From positions 1 through 47,465 of IMG/VR virus record IMGVR_UViG_3300027788_000017: 47,465 bases of DNA; one strand, written 5' to 3'. Position numbers and translations under genes: made by a program. The stretch comes from a virus. The notes under the pieces were generated by a model. It saw only the letters and a list, made by a program, of their open reading frames with translations, ran no database searches and was not told where the DNA came from. Each line of letters starts with the position of its first letter. The first letter of the stretch is position 1. Of the stretch, positions 6,332 through 13,309 are shown piece after piece.

Positions 6332-6498
6332 CGCACTTCTCCTATGTAAAATGTTGAACTTCTTTTTCTCATATGTGATACGATATATCAAGGTGTCATA
6401 TATTTGTGACAAAGTTTTGTCATAAGGTATTGTTGTATTATATTTCAGACGGTGTTATAAAATAAACACTATTACGATTAACTTAAAGGAGAAATGCT
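6332..6498. promoter_or_regulatory. Divergent control region between early and replication genes
   Basis: This 167-bp gap separates the minus-strand regulator/primase unit from the plus-strand early operon. It contains the palindrome at 6407-6422 and a plus-strand promoter: TTGTCA at 6417-6422, 16 bp, then TATATT at 6439-6444. On the minus strand the mirror TTGTCA (6412-6407) is followed about 17-18 bp later by GATATA/ATATAT. AAAGGAGAA near 6486-6494 is the ribosome site for the first early gene. The sequence is very AT-rich, as expected for a strong host-polymerase promoter. Confidence 0.7.
6407..6422. promoter_or_regulatory. Perfect 16-bp palindromic operator
   Basis: TGACAAAGTTTTGTCA is an inverted repeat with 7-bp arms and a 2-bp centre. 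Each arm reads TTTGTCA outward, so each supplies the -35 hexamer of one of the two divergent promoters. A dimeric HTH protein bound here would block both. The adjacent Cro-like gene is the obvious candidate. Confidence 0.65.
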
Positions 6499-6900
6499 AT
6501 GTCCGATTGGGATAAGTTTGAGGAGCAAACAGCCTCCTCTGGTCTACTCAAACTCATAGACGAGTTCAACGAGACCAAGGCTACCTTTGATGATAGTAAG
6601 GATAGGTTATCCACACTAGAAGCAAAGATAGTTGCCGAGTTCAACGAAGATTTTGGAGAGCAAAGCAAAAAGATAGGCGAGAACATTGTTACGATTAACC
6701 GCCAAGAGCGATACGATTGGGACCAAAATATACTAGAAGCATTATTTGTTTCGGGTTCTGTTCCAGAGTATATCAAGAAACGCTTAACAGTAGAGAAGCG
6801 TAACTTTCAAAAATTAACTGAAGCAGAACAAGCACCGCTATTACCTGCGTTAACTCGCAAGCCCGGTCCTGTGTCTGTGAAAATCACAAGGAGTAGCTAA
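6499..6900 (+). CDS. Early hypothetical protein (133 aa)
   Basis: This is the first gene of the early operon. The N-terminal half is helical and acidic (DKFEEQTASSGLLKLIDEFN, then a coiled-coil-like KDRLSTLEAKIVAEF). The C-terminal half is mixed (QERYDWDQNILEALF, then a basic proline-rich end). It resembles, in length and position, the small helical proteins found beside Sak4-type recombinases, but I cannot assign a function. Its TAA shares one base with the ATG of the Sak4-like gene (TAATG), so the two are translationally coupled. Expression is expected to be early from the promoter at 6417-6444. Confidence 0.75.
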   Translation: MSDWDKFEEQTASSGLLKLIDEFNETKATFDDSKDRLSTLEAKIVAEFNEDFGEQSKKIGENIVTINRQERYDWDQNILEALFVSGSVPEYIKKRLTVEKRNFQKLTEAEQAPLLPALTRKPGPVSVKITRSS

Positions 6901-7715
6901 TGAATTTCGCACCAAAGAATACTGCTGACGATGAGACTGCACGAAGAAAGGTTCTTCTGTATGGACATCATGGTTGGGGCAAGACAACTCAACTAAAATA
7001 TTTTCAAGAAGAATATGGTAAAGGTTTTATTTTATCTGGAGAGAGTGGACTAAGCTCAATCCGCCAAGCTAAGATTGATTACTTACCGTTCACATCTTGG
7101 GGTGGACAATCTAATGCAGACAAGAATGAATATAGTTTCATAGACATATTCAAGTGGACACGGACTGATGAGTTTGCCAAGCAAGGTTACAAGTGGATAG
7201 GGATTGATAGCTTAACAGAGTTGTCTGACATGTCTTATAAATTTGCAGAGGCAGAGGCAAAGGCACAAGCAGAGAAGATAGGCAAAAAGAATGCTGATGG
7301 TTTCGCTGTTTGGGGCAACCATGCCCAACAACTTATTGGTGCATGTAAGGCAATTCGTGACATGGATTTACATGTTATCGTAACTGCTCTTGCAAAAGAA
7401 AGCCAAGACGACAATGGTGGCATAGACTATTGGCCCATGGTCGCAGGTAAGGCTACCACGCAACAACTTCCCGGTATCTTCGATTGTGTATTCTGCGGAG
7501 TACGAGTAACAAAGGAAGATGATGGGAAACAAAAGGTTCTGCGTTACACTATTACTGATGAAGTAAGAGGGTGGCACGGAAAAGTCAGAGATGAACGCAG
7601 ACGACTAAAGCCTGTAGAACAATCTGGCAATATCGTTGAACTTCTCAAACGTCTTGACATGGACGATGAAGAGTTCGCAAAAACTATAACCGTTAATAAA
7701 ACAGGAGAAAAATAA
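6900..7715 (+). CDS. Sak4-like RecA-fold ATPase (single-strand annealing/recombination)
   Basis: The N-terminus carries Walker A GHHGWGKTT (residues 22-30) in the phage nucleotide-binding (AAA_24/Sak4) style. KGFILSGESGLSSI follows, then the Walker B strand WIGIDSLTEL, and VIVTALAKES as the third core strand with a polar end. A central helix is rich in Ala/Glu/Lys. The family consists of short, single-core RecA/Rad51-like proteins that promote annealing or strand exchange with a partner SSB. That partner is the next gene, one base downstream of the stop codon. The length of 271 aa fits the family. Confidence 0.8.
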   Translation: MNFAPKNTADDETARRKVLLYGHHGWGKTTQLKYFQEEYGKGFILSGESGLSSIRQAKIDYLPFTSWGGQSNADKNEYSFIDIFKWTRTDEFAKQGYKWIGIDSLTELSDMSYKFAEAEAKAQAEKIGKKNADGFAVWGNHAQQLIGACKAIRDMDLHVIVTALAKESQDDNGGIDYWPMVAGKATTQQLPGIFDCVFCGVRVTKEDDGKQKVLRYTITDEVRGWHGKVRDERRRLKPVEQSGNIVELLKRLDMDDEEFAKTITVNKTGEK

Positions 7716-7716
7716 T

Positions 7717-8220
7717 ATGTCTTTTAATTTTAAAGAATTAAGTCTGTCTGGTGTAGAGCTTTCTACATCTCCACAGATACTAACACCGGGACGGTACATC
7801 GTTGAAGTAACTGATGCGTCTCTCAAGCAGACAAAGAATGGCGGGACTGCCGTTGAGTTGTCTATGTCCGATACCAAAGGTGGTGGGTCTATAAGGGCAT
7901 GGTTGAACGTACAAGTTCCCTCGTCTAAACCCGCTACAAGGATTGGTAGAGAACAGTTGAAAGCGTTGCTAACCTTTGGTGGACATCCAACACCTGACAA
8001 TCCTAGCGATATTGCTTCGCTTAAAGGTTTGAAAGTGGGTGCATCTGTAGGAAAAGATACATATACTACAGACAATGGAGAAGAGAAAACAGGCTCTAAG
8101 CTTAAAGGTTTCTTTGACCCATCTGAGATTGACCCAGACGCAAAACCAGTTTCTCCCTCTCAGTCTAGCGGGGAAGCTTCGTCTTCGAGTAAAGACCTAG
8201 ACGATGAAATCCCGTTTTAA
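7717..8220 (+). CDS. Single-stranded DNA-binding protein (phage SSB type)
   Basis: AGGAGA precedes ATG 7717, within the end of the Sak4-like gene. The product has a beta-rich core (ILTPGRYIVEVTDASLKQTK, then GGTAVELSMSD, AWLNVQVPSS and VGASVGKDTYTTDN) resembling the OB-like DUF669/phage SSB families. A Ser/Pro-rich linker follows. The protein ends DLDDEIPF, very close to the acidic DDDIPF tip that bacterial SSB uses to recruit partner proteins. Adjacency to a Sak4-like recombinase and a nuclease supports the role. A strong terminator stands 11 nt after the stop. Confidence 0.8.
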   Translation: MSFNFKELSLSGVELSTSPQILTPGRYIVEVTDASLKQTKNGGTAVELSMSDTKGGGSIRAWLNVQVPSSKPATRIGREQLKALLTFGGHPTPDNPSDIASLKGLKVGASVGKDTYTTDNGEEKTGSKLKGFFDPSEIDPDAKPVSPSQSSGEASSSSKDLDDEIPF

Positions 8221-8231
8221 CTGAGGTAACT

Positions 8232-8263
8232 GGGGCAGGGCTAATAACCTTGCCCCTTTTTTT
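8232..8263 (+). terminator. Rho-independent terminator between SSB and nuclease genes
   Basis: A 9-bp stem (GGGGCAGGG/CCTTGCCCC with one G-T pair), a seven-base loop CTAATAA and seven T form a textbook terminator. It ends three bases before the first ATG of the nuclease gene, so downstream genes depend on read-through, antitermination or a separate promoter. Confidence 0.85.
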
Positions 8264-8265
8264 AT

Positions 8266-9090
8266 ATGAAAGAATATAGTATGGACTTAGCCGATTTAAT
8301 AAACAGGGCATATGACCTTGATAATCAAGATGAGAAGCCTCGTAGTTACATCGGTGCATCTGGAATTGGACACTCTTGCGAAGCCATGATTGGTTTTTCT
8401 CTAAGGGGTTTTCCCAACACACCTATTGACGGTCAGTTGCGGAGAATATTTAGAGACGGACACAGGATTGAGAACATTGTTGTTGCGGACTTAAAGAAAG
8501 CAAACATCAATGTGCTAGAAAAAGACCCAATGAATAACAGGCAATGGGCTTACCATAGTTATGGTGGTCATGCGGTTGGACATGCAGATGGTATTATAGA
8601 AGCACCAGACGGTTCGTCATGGCTCTTAGAAATTAAGAGTATGAATGATGCAAAGTTTAAAGACTTTAAAAAGAATGGTGTTAAGTCTTCTCATAGAAAT
8701 TACTATTCTCAAATGCAGTTTATGATGGGCATGGCTAAGTTCGAAAAAGGTGTGCTCGTTAGTTACAATAAAAATAACTCTGAATATCACTCCGAAATTG
8801 TTGAATACGATGAGTTCTATTATCAATCGTTGCGTCAGAAAGTTGAGAATGTTCTCGCAGACAGAGCGCAACAAGTATCAGATGACCCTTCCGACTGGAG
8901 GTGTAGGGGTTGCTTTAAGAGGGAAGTATGTTGGGAAAAAAAAGAACTGGAACAAAAGTTTCAAGTAAGAAAAACCTGCAAAAATTATCAACCAAACCTA
9001 GACGGAACTTGGACATGCGGGAACGGATGTCAGCAGGAGTGTCTGAAGTGGGAGCGTTGGCATCCAAAGCCAAAGAGTTCGTCTATCTAG
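8266..9090 (+). CDS. Cas4/AddB-like PD-(D/E)xK exonuclease with predicted Fe-S cluster
   Basis: The nuclease core is plain: GHADGII with D108, then LLEIKS with E122 and K124, then the QMQFMMG helix typical of RecB-type nucleases. Cysteines fit a Cas4/AddB Fe-S clamp: one upstream of the core (C38, HSCEA) and three downstream in C-x2-C-x5-C (C213, C216, C222). Four more cysteines follow (C238, C251, C255, C259), possibly a zinc finger. It should resect DNA ends for annealing by the Sak4-like protein and SSB. The start is uncertain: ATG 8266 directly follows the terminator T-run with no Shine-Dalgarno, while ATG 8281 (MDLADLINR) has a weak GAAAG ahead of it. Confidence 0.8.
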   Translation: MKEYSMDLADLINRAYDLDNQDEKPRSYIGASGIGHSCEAMIGFSLRGFPNTPIDGQLRRIFRDGHRIENIVVADLKKANINVLEKDPMNNRQWAYHSYGGHAVGHADGIIEAPDGSSWLLEIKSMNDAKFKDFKKNGVKSSHRNYYSQMQFMMGMAKFEKGVLVSYNKNNSEYHSEIVEYDEFYYQSLRQKVENVLADRAQQVSDDPSDWRCRGCFKREVCWEKKELEQKFQVRKTCKNYQPNLDGTWTCGNGCQQECLKWERWHPKPKSSSI

Positions 9091-9449
9091 CCTCGCCTTA
9101 CAGTTTAAACAATACTGCCAAAGACGAAGCAATGGACAGGCGTAACGCACAGATAACAAGATGTTGCCACACAATGATGGCGACAGGGTTGAATGTGTAT
9201 TCTCCAATAACGCACCATCATTCAGTACAGAACATAGGCGGAAAGATAGAAGGCTCTAGTGATTACTGGTTAGCCTTAGATTTTGGTCTACTGAAACATG
9301 CTACAGGACTGTTCGTCTTGATGCTTGATGGATGGCAGAACAGTATAGGTGTTACCAGAGAAATATCTTATGCTAGAGAACACTTAGATATCCCAGTAGT
9401 TTTCATCCAACCAGATAAGTATATTTTAACAGGTGTAAAAAATGGCTGA
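9027..9449 (+). CDS. DUF1937 / nucleoside-deoxyribosyltransferase-like protein
   Basis: The core reads EFVYLASPYS, then RNAQITRCCHTMMATGLNVY, SPITHHHS, SDYWLALDFGLLKHATGLFV and SIGVTREISYARE. This order matches DUF1937 and the wider nucleoside 2-deoxyribosyltransferase-like fold, in which the Asp/Glu after the Y-SP-Y strand and the late Glu act in catalysis. A role in nucleotide salvage or nucleotide-derivative hydrolysis is inference. The frame is open from 8928, deep inside the nuclease gene. ATG 9027 is a compromise; GTG 9048 has the best Shine-Dalgarno (AGGAG at 9035-9039) and keeps the whole domain. Confidence 0.65.
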   Translation: MSAGVSEVGALASKAKEFVYLASPYSLNNTAKDEAMDRRNAQITRCCHTMMATGLNVYSPITHHHSVQNIGGKIEGSSDYWLALDFGLLKHATGLFVLMLDGWQNSIGVTREISYAREHLDIPVVFIQPDKYILTGVKNG

Positions 9450-9651
9450 TGATATAAGGATACAGATTGTTAGGCTTGAACACGAGATTGAAAGTGTTCG
9501 AGATAGAATTAAAGACATTGAGTGGAGGATGGACCACGGAGAAAAGGTTAGCCGAGATGCTAGGACTAAAGCTATAGACAAGCTCCGTCATCTAAATAAG
9601 GAACTATTAAAATTAGAGGAGATTGATATATGCCGAAGGTCATTGGGATAA
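9442..9651 (+). CDS. Small coiled-coil protein (69 aa)
   Basis: The product is almost entirely one charged helix (RIQIVRLEHEIESVRDRIKD, then KAIDKLRHLNKELLKLEEI) with hydrophobic residues at heptad spacing, ending in a short basic tail. It overlaps the preceding gene by 8 nt and the kinase gene by 22 nt, so it is locked into the operon. No specific role can be read from it. Confidence 0.6.
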   Translation: MADDIRIQIVRLEHEIESVRDRIKDIEWRMDHGEKVSRDARTKAIDKLRHLNKELLKLEEIDICRRSLG

Positions 9652-10160
9652 CGGGGTACATAGGTAGTGGCAAGACACTTGTCGCAGACTATCTATGTAG
9701 TCAAAGTAGTTTCAACAAACTAAAAATGGCACAGCCTATAAAGGATATGCTTTACGCAGTTGGTCTTGGTGTAGAAGAATTGGAAGGAAGCAGGAAAGAA
9801 ACACCCAATACTCTTCTATGTGATAAGACACCCAGATTTGCTATGCAAACTCTTGGCACAGAATGGGGCAGACAAATGCTAGGCGATGATGTTTGGGTTC
9901 GTCTGTGGGAAAATAAAGCTACCAGTTTAATTAACATGAACCACAACATTGTCTCTGATGATGTTAGGTTCTTCAACGAAGTCGCAACGATTAGGAACAT
10001 GGGTGGCATAGTCATACGATTAACAAGAGAAGGTTCTTCTTCAGTCCATCCATCTGAAGAGCAAAACTTTGAGGTTGACCACACCGTAGACAATGATGGA
10101 ACTCAAACCAACCTGATAAATAAAATTGAGGAGATTATTAGATTAACTAACACAAGATAA
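9630..10160 (+). CDS. Deoxynucleoside monophosphate kinase
   Basis: The first residues MPKVIGITGYIGSGKT contain a P-loop (G9-T16). A lid/NMP-binding region follows, with TPRFAMQTLGTEWGRQMLGD, a sequence style typical of phage T4 gp1-like dNMP kinases. Next come NIVSDDVRFFNEVATI (the D-D-V-R-F-x-N-E signature) and VIRLTRE near the C-terminus. The enzyme phosphorylates dNMPs, often including phage-specific nucleotides, to feed replication. The length of 176 aa is usual for small members. It is cytoplasmic and lies in the early operon beside a possible nucleotide-metabolism gene and a DNA methyltransferase. Confidence 0.8.
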   Translation: MPKVIGITGYIGSGKTLVADYLCSQSSFNKLKMAQPIKDMLYAVGLGVEELEGSRKETPNTLLCDKTPRFAMQTLGTEWGRQMLGDDVWVRLWENKATSLINMNHNIVSDDVRFFNEVATIRNMGGIVIRLTREGSSSVHPSEEQNFEVDHTVDNDGTQTNLINKIEEIIRLTNTR

Positions 10161-10176
10161 CACTGAGGATAATATT

Positions 10177-11487
10177 ATGATTACAATTAAAAATGGGGAT
10201 TGCAGAGATGTCCTTAAAACTTTACCAGAAAAAAGCTTCTATACATGCGTAACATCTCCGCCTTACTTTGGTCTAAGAGACTACGGTACTGGAACTTGGG
10301 TTGGTGGAGACCCTAACTGCCCACACAAAAGAACAACTAAGATAGGCAAGACAGTGCCTACAACTACAGGACACCAAGCCATGCACGAACATGGCGATGT
10401 TGTTGGAGATGCCATATACAAAACCGAATGCCCTAAATGTGGTGCTATTCGTGTAGACAAACAGATTGGATTAGAGGAAACGCCAGAAGAGTTTGTCGAG
10501 AATATGGTTATTGTCTTCCGAGAAATATGGAGAGTGCTTAGAGATGACGGTACGCTTTGGTTAAACCTTGGCGACAGTTACTCTGGTAGCGGTAAAGGAC
10601 CATCTTCGTCTTTGAACGGAGAACATCACAACATGGAAAAGGTACACAGCAAGATAGTCCCTAATGGTTTGAAGCCAAAGGATTTGATTGGGATACCTTG
10701 GCGTGTTGCCTTGGCTTTACAGGCTGATGGTTGGTATCTACGCCAAGATATTATATGGCATAAGCCAAATCCCATGCCAGAAAGTGTGCAAGACAGATGC
10801 ACTAAGGCACATGAGTATATCTTTCTATTAACGAAAAGCCCTAAGTACCACTTTGATAACCATGCGATTAGTGAAGAAGCTAATTACCAAGGTGTTATGC
10901 GTGGTGGTTCGACAGCTAGGTATGAGCAGAATAATTTTGGAGGCGACCATAAAGAATATGACAGACGTAATAAAAGGTCTGTCTGGTCAGTTCGTCCTGC
11001 TACTTTTAAGGAGGCACATTTTGCCGTGTTCCCGCCAGAGCTTATAGAACCTTGTATAAAAGCGGGTTGTCCAGAACAAGTATGTGCAAAATGCGGTACT
11101 GCATATGAGAAACAATTTGAAATAGTAGAAGAAAACCCTGACCCGGCAGCTCAACGGCAGCCGTCACAGACGAAACATTTTGATAGCTCTATGGGTGGTG
11201 GAGGCACATCTTTCAAAGGACACAGCGGTAACTTCAAAGCTGATGGCACTCCTATGGTTAAACAAAAAAGGCTCATAGGACTACAGAAGGTGTGTAATTG
11301 TGATACAAATGATACAAATGTCGGTCAAGTCATTGACCCATTCGGAGGTTCTGGTACAACAGGGCTAGTGTCAGACCGACTTGGATTAAATGCAACGGTG
11401 GTTGAGTTGAATAAAGACTATGTTAAAATAGCTAAAGATAGATTAACTGGAGACGCACCACTGTTTTCACAAGTGGAGGTAAAATAA
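10177..11487 (+). CDS. DNA methyltransferase, beta class (N4-cytosine or N6-adenine)
   Basis: The catalytic motif IV, VTSPPYFGLRDYG, is at the N-terminus (T26-Y30) and the AdoMet-binding motif I, DPFGGSGTTG, near the C-terminus (from D387). This is the beta-class order. TSPPY is more often seen in N4-cytosine enzymes, but the base is not certain. Other landmarks are GTLWLNLGDSY, IPWRVALALQADGWYLR and DIIWHKPNPMPESV. Cysteine pairs around residues 85-90 (CPKC) and 305 (CAKC), plus CNC later, suggest structural zinc. No restriction partner is nearby, so self-protection of phage DNA is the likely role. GAGGATAATATT precedes the ATG. Confidence 0.85.
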   Translation: MITIKNGDCRDVLKTLPEKSFYTCVTSPPYFGLRDYGTGTWVGGDPNCPHKRTTKIGKTVPTTTGHQAMHEHGDVVGDAIYKTECPKCGAIRVDKQIGLEETPEEFVENMVIVFREIWRVLRDDGTLWLNLGDSYSGSGKGPSSSLNGEHHNMEKVHSKIVPNGLKPKDLIGIPWRVALALQADGWYLRQDIIWHKPNPMPESVQDRCTKAHEYIFLLTKSPKYHFDNHAISEEANYQGVMRGGSTARYEQNNFGGDHKEYDRRNKRSVWSVRPATFKEAHFAVFPPELIEPCIKAGCPEQVCAKCGTAYEKQFEIVEENPDPAAQRQPSQTKHFDSSMGGGGTSFKGHSGNFKADGTPMVKQKRLIGLQKVCNCDTNDTNVGQVIDPFGGSGTTGLVSDRLGLNATVVELNKDYVKIAKDRLTGDAPLFSQVEVK

Positions 11488-11488
11488 T

Positions 11489-11926
11489 ATGCTAAGTCTT
11501 ATTGGTTCTTTACTTGGTTTCGGTACTTCTTTTCTTCCCAAACTTCTTGGGTTCTTTGAAGAGAAGCGTGACCAAGCACATGAGTTGAAGCTCATGGACA
11601 AACAACTAGAACAACAAATCAAACTCGGAGAGCAGAAGCTACAGTTTATGAATGTAGATGCGGACATCCGTGAAACAGAAGCATTACATAAAGAACATGC
11701 ACAGATAACTAAGAAGGGTAGCACATGGGTTATCAACTTATCTTCGTCTGTACGCCCTGTAATGACGTACCTGTTGTTCATAGAGTTTATGATTTTAACA
11801 GTGATGGTTGCCAATGATGCAATCGACACTGCTACCTACTCATTAATTTGGTCGAATGAAATTCAAGCTGTATGGGCGGCTGTGGTTTCTTTCTGGTTTG
11901 GACAGAGAAGTTTTAATCGCAAATGA
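11489..11926 (+). CDS. Holin, 3-TM gene-transfer-agent type
   Basis: GGAGG in the end of the methyltransferase gene serves as its ribosome site. The N-terminus MLSLIGSLLGFGTSFLPKLL is hydrophobic. A long amphipathic, highly charged helix follows (EEKRDQAHELKLMDKQLEQQ). Two membrane segments near the C-terminus (VMTYLLFIEFMILTVMVA and IQAVWAAVVSFWFGQRSF) complete a layout typical of the 'holin of 3 TMs, for gene-transfer release' family. It should form inner-membrane lesions at lysis time. It overlaps the lysozyme start by 4 nt (ATGA), which is a holin-endolysin pair. Confidence 0.75.
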   Translation: MLSLIGSLLGFGTSFLPKLLGFFEEKRDQAHELKLMDKQLEQQIKLGEQKLQFMNVDADIRETEALHKEHAQITKKGSTWVINLSSSVRPVMTYLLFIEFMILTVMVANDAIDTATYSLIWSNEIQAVWAAVVSFWFGQRSFNRK

Positions 11927-12366
11927 AAGTAAACGAGGCAGGACTTAATATAATCAAGCACTACGAGGGTTACTCTTCGTCTGTGTATTGCTGTCCTGCC
12001 GGGCGTTTCACTATCGGTTGGGGTTCAACTTGGGATGACAAGGGTAAGGCAATCAAAAAAACCCAATCAGATATCTCTGAGAGTTACGCAGAGAAGCTAC
12101 TTCTTAGGGAGATTAGGCACACAGACCATGCGATAGCCAAGCTTGTTACCGCAGAACTTACTGAAAACATGTACGCTTCACTGACTTCTTTTATATATAA
12201 CGTAGGCTCTGGTAATTTTCAGCGTAGTACATTGCGCATGAAACTAAATCGTGGATGGTATGAGGATGCCGCAGACGAACTACCTAAGTGGCGTAAGGCA
12301 GGTGGTCGGGTGTTGAAGGGTTTGGTTAGACGTAGGAAAAGTGAGAGAGATTTGTTCTTACTCTAA
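11923..12366 (+). CDS. Lysozyme (glycoside hydrolase family 24 endolysin)
   Basis: The start overlaps the holin stop. The N-terminus IIKHYEGYSSSVYCCPAGRF then TIGWGS is the active site of GH24 muramidases. The acid is E15, and T30 matches T26 of T4 lysozyme. The position of T4 Asp20 is Cys24, the E-8-C-5-T variant. FIYNVGSGNFQRSTLR and GLVRRRKSERDLFL are the family's conserved C-terminal segments. There is no signal peptide or SAR membrane segment, so release through the holin is expected. The 147-aa length is normal. The gene ends tail to tail with the minus-strand gene at 12367, with no spacer. Confidence 0.9.
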   Translation: MKVNEAGLNIIKHYEGYSSSVYCCPAGRFTIGWGSTWDDKGKAIKKTQSDISESYAEKLLLREIRHTDHAIAKLVTAELTENMYASLTSFIYNVGSGNFQRSTLRMKLNRGWYEDAADELPKWRKAGGRVLKGLVRRRKSERDLFLL

Positions 12367-12615
12367 CTATTTATTTATATCTCGGTCATTCAATCTGTTA
12401 ACAAAATCCCAAAGAGACGACACATTCTTTTGTACTTGCTGTAGTTCACATCCTTGCCTAACGGTTTCCACATATGTATCTCGCCTCTGCAACTCTTTTG
12501 TCATGTGGGTTAGGTCTTTTCTTAGGGACTTTACTTCGCTGTCCAAGCGGACAGACACTACAACCATACCTAAAGCAAAGATTATTTGATGCCAGTAAGC
12601 TTGTAGAAAATCCAT
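12367..12615 (-). CDS. Small membrane/coiled-coil protein, possible lysis accessory (82 aa)
   Basis: The N-terminus MDFLQAYWHQIIFALGMVVV is one membrane segment. A charged helix follows (DSEVKSLRKDLTHMTKELQR, then VQKNVSSLWDFVNRLND) with coiled-coil spacing. An inner-membrane anchor followed by a coiled coil is the plan of an i-spanin, and the gene lies next to the holin-lysozyme pair, but on the opposite strand, which is unusual. There is no sequence signature that proves it. It ends directly against the lysozyme stop. Confidence 0.6.
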   Translation of the reverse strand: MDFLQAYWHQIIFALGMVVVSVRLDSEVKSLRKDLTHMTKELQRRDTYVETVRQGCELQQVQKNVSSLWDFVNRLNDRDINK

Positions 12616-12628
12616 TGGTTATCAACTC

Positions 12629-12835
12629 CTAAGTAAGCCTTCCCTTCTGTAGCTTCTTACAATTAAAGCTAATAGGTCGAAGGTCTGGTCCACCCATTTC
12701 AAAAATACTACGACCCATTTCATAGGCACGAGTATGACATTGTTTCTCGGTAACATACGGACCTCTAGTGTCCTCAAATTTAATACAGTAATCTGGAGAG
12801 CTAATTGAACAAGCGAGTACAACCAGAACAAACAT
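12629..12835 (-). CDS. Small secreted or Cys-containing protein (68 aa)
   Basis: The product starts MFVLVVLACSISSPDYCIKF. The very short hydrophobic N-terminus ends in a lipobox-like VLAC, but it has no positive charge and is too short for a standard lipoprotein signal. Further cysteines (YCIKF, KQCHTRAYEMG, FNCKKL) suggest a small disulphide-stabilised domain. Small proteins with a CxxRAYEM-like stretch are common next to lysis or ejection genes of marine podovirus-like phages. An o-spanin role beside the 82-aa protein is possible but weak. An overlapping frame at 12622-12831 is rejected as a shadow. Confidence 0.55.
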   Translation of the reverse strand: MFVLVVLACSISSPDYCIKFEDTRGPYVTEKQCHTRAYEMGRSIFEMGGPDLRPISFNCKKLQKGRLT

Positions 12836-13300
12836 TTAAAACACCTTGAAGGCTATAACTATAGCCACCACAGCCCCGATGCTTGATAGCAAAACTATTC
12901 CAATCATCTTTAAGGTTTCCATGTTTTCTTCTCTAGCCAATCGTCTTTCCTTTCTTAGCTGTGCCTGATGTTCTTTTTGTTCTTGTAGTCTTCTGGCTCT
13001 TTCATTAATTATTCCTGTCCAAGTTCCGAACCCGAACCTCATATCAACCATAGTTCTTAATTCGTCCATAGCCTCCTGTGCTAGTTTAGCGTTTATGGTT
13101 TCTTCAGCTATATTTTTTACACTGAATACATCATTAGACGCAGACGACTTATTCCTATTGACTTGTTTCTGCCCTTCAAACAACTCGTCTATGTAACTTC
13201 CTAGAGAACTTACGTCTCTAGCATTACTACACAGTTCCTTGATTGACTTCGCTGCGCTGTTGACTAGGGCTATTCCCGTTAATATTTCCCCGACAACCAT
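12836..13300 (-). CDS. Membrane-anchored helical protein after the ejection genes (154 aa)
   Basis: The product begins MVVGEILTGIALVNSAAKSI, then a helical region, a very charged coiled coil (RARRLQEQKEHQAQLRKERR) and a C-terminal membrane segment (MIGIVLLSSIGAVVAIVIAF). A tail anchor with the charged part in the cytoplasm is the simplest reading. It follows the giant ejection protein by 9 nt and abuts the 68-aa gene, so it is a late gene, perhaps for virion assembly at the membrane or lysis. I do not recognise the family. Confidence 0.65.
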   Translation of the reverse strand: MVVGEILTGIALVNSAAKSIKELCSNARDVSSLGSYIDELFEGQKQVNRNKSSASNDVFSVKNIAEETINAKLAQEAMDELRTMVDMRFGFGTWTGIINERARRLQEQKEHQAQLRKERRLAREENMETLKMIGIVLLSSIGAVVAIVIAFKVF

Positions 13301-13309
13301 GCCATATCC

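Noticed and set aside
12622-12831. 69-aa minus-strand frame overlapping the 68-aa gene
   Set aside because: The alternative frame at 12629-12835 is packed one base from the upstream stop and has ordered cysteines. The other is a shadow.
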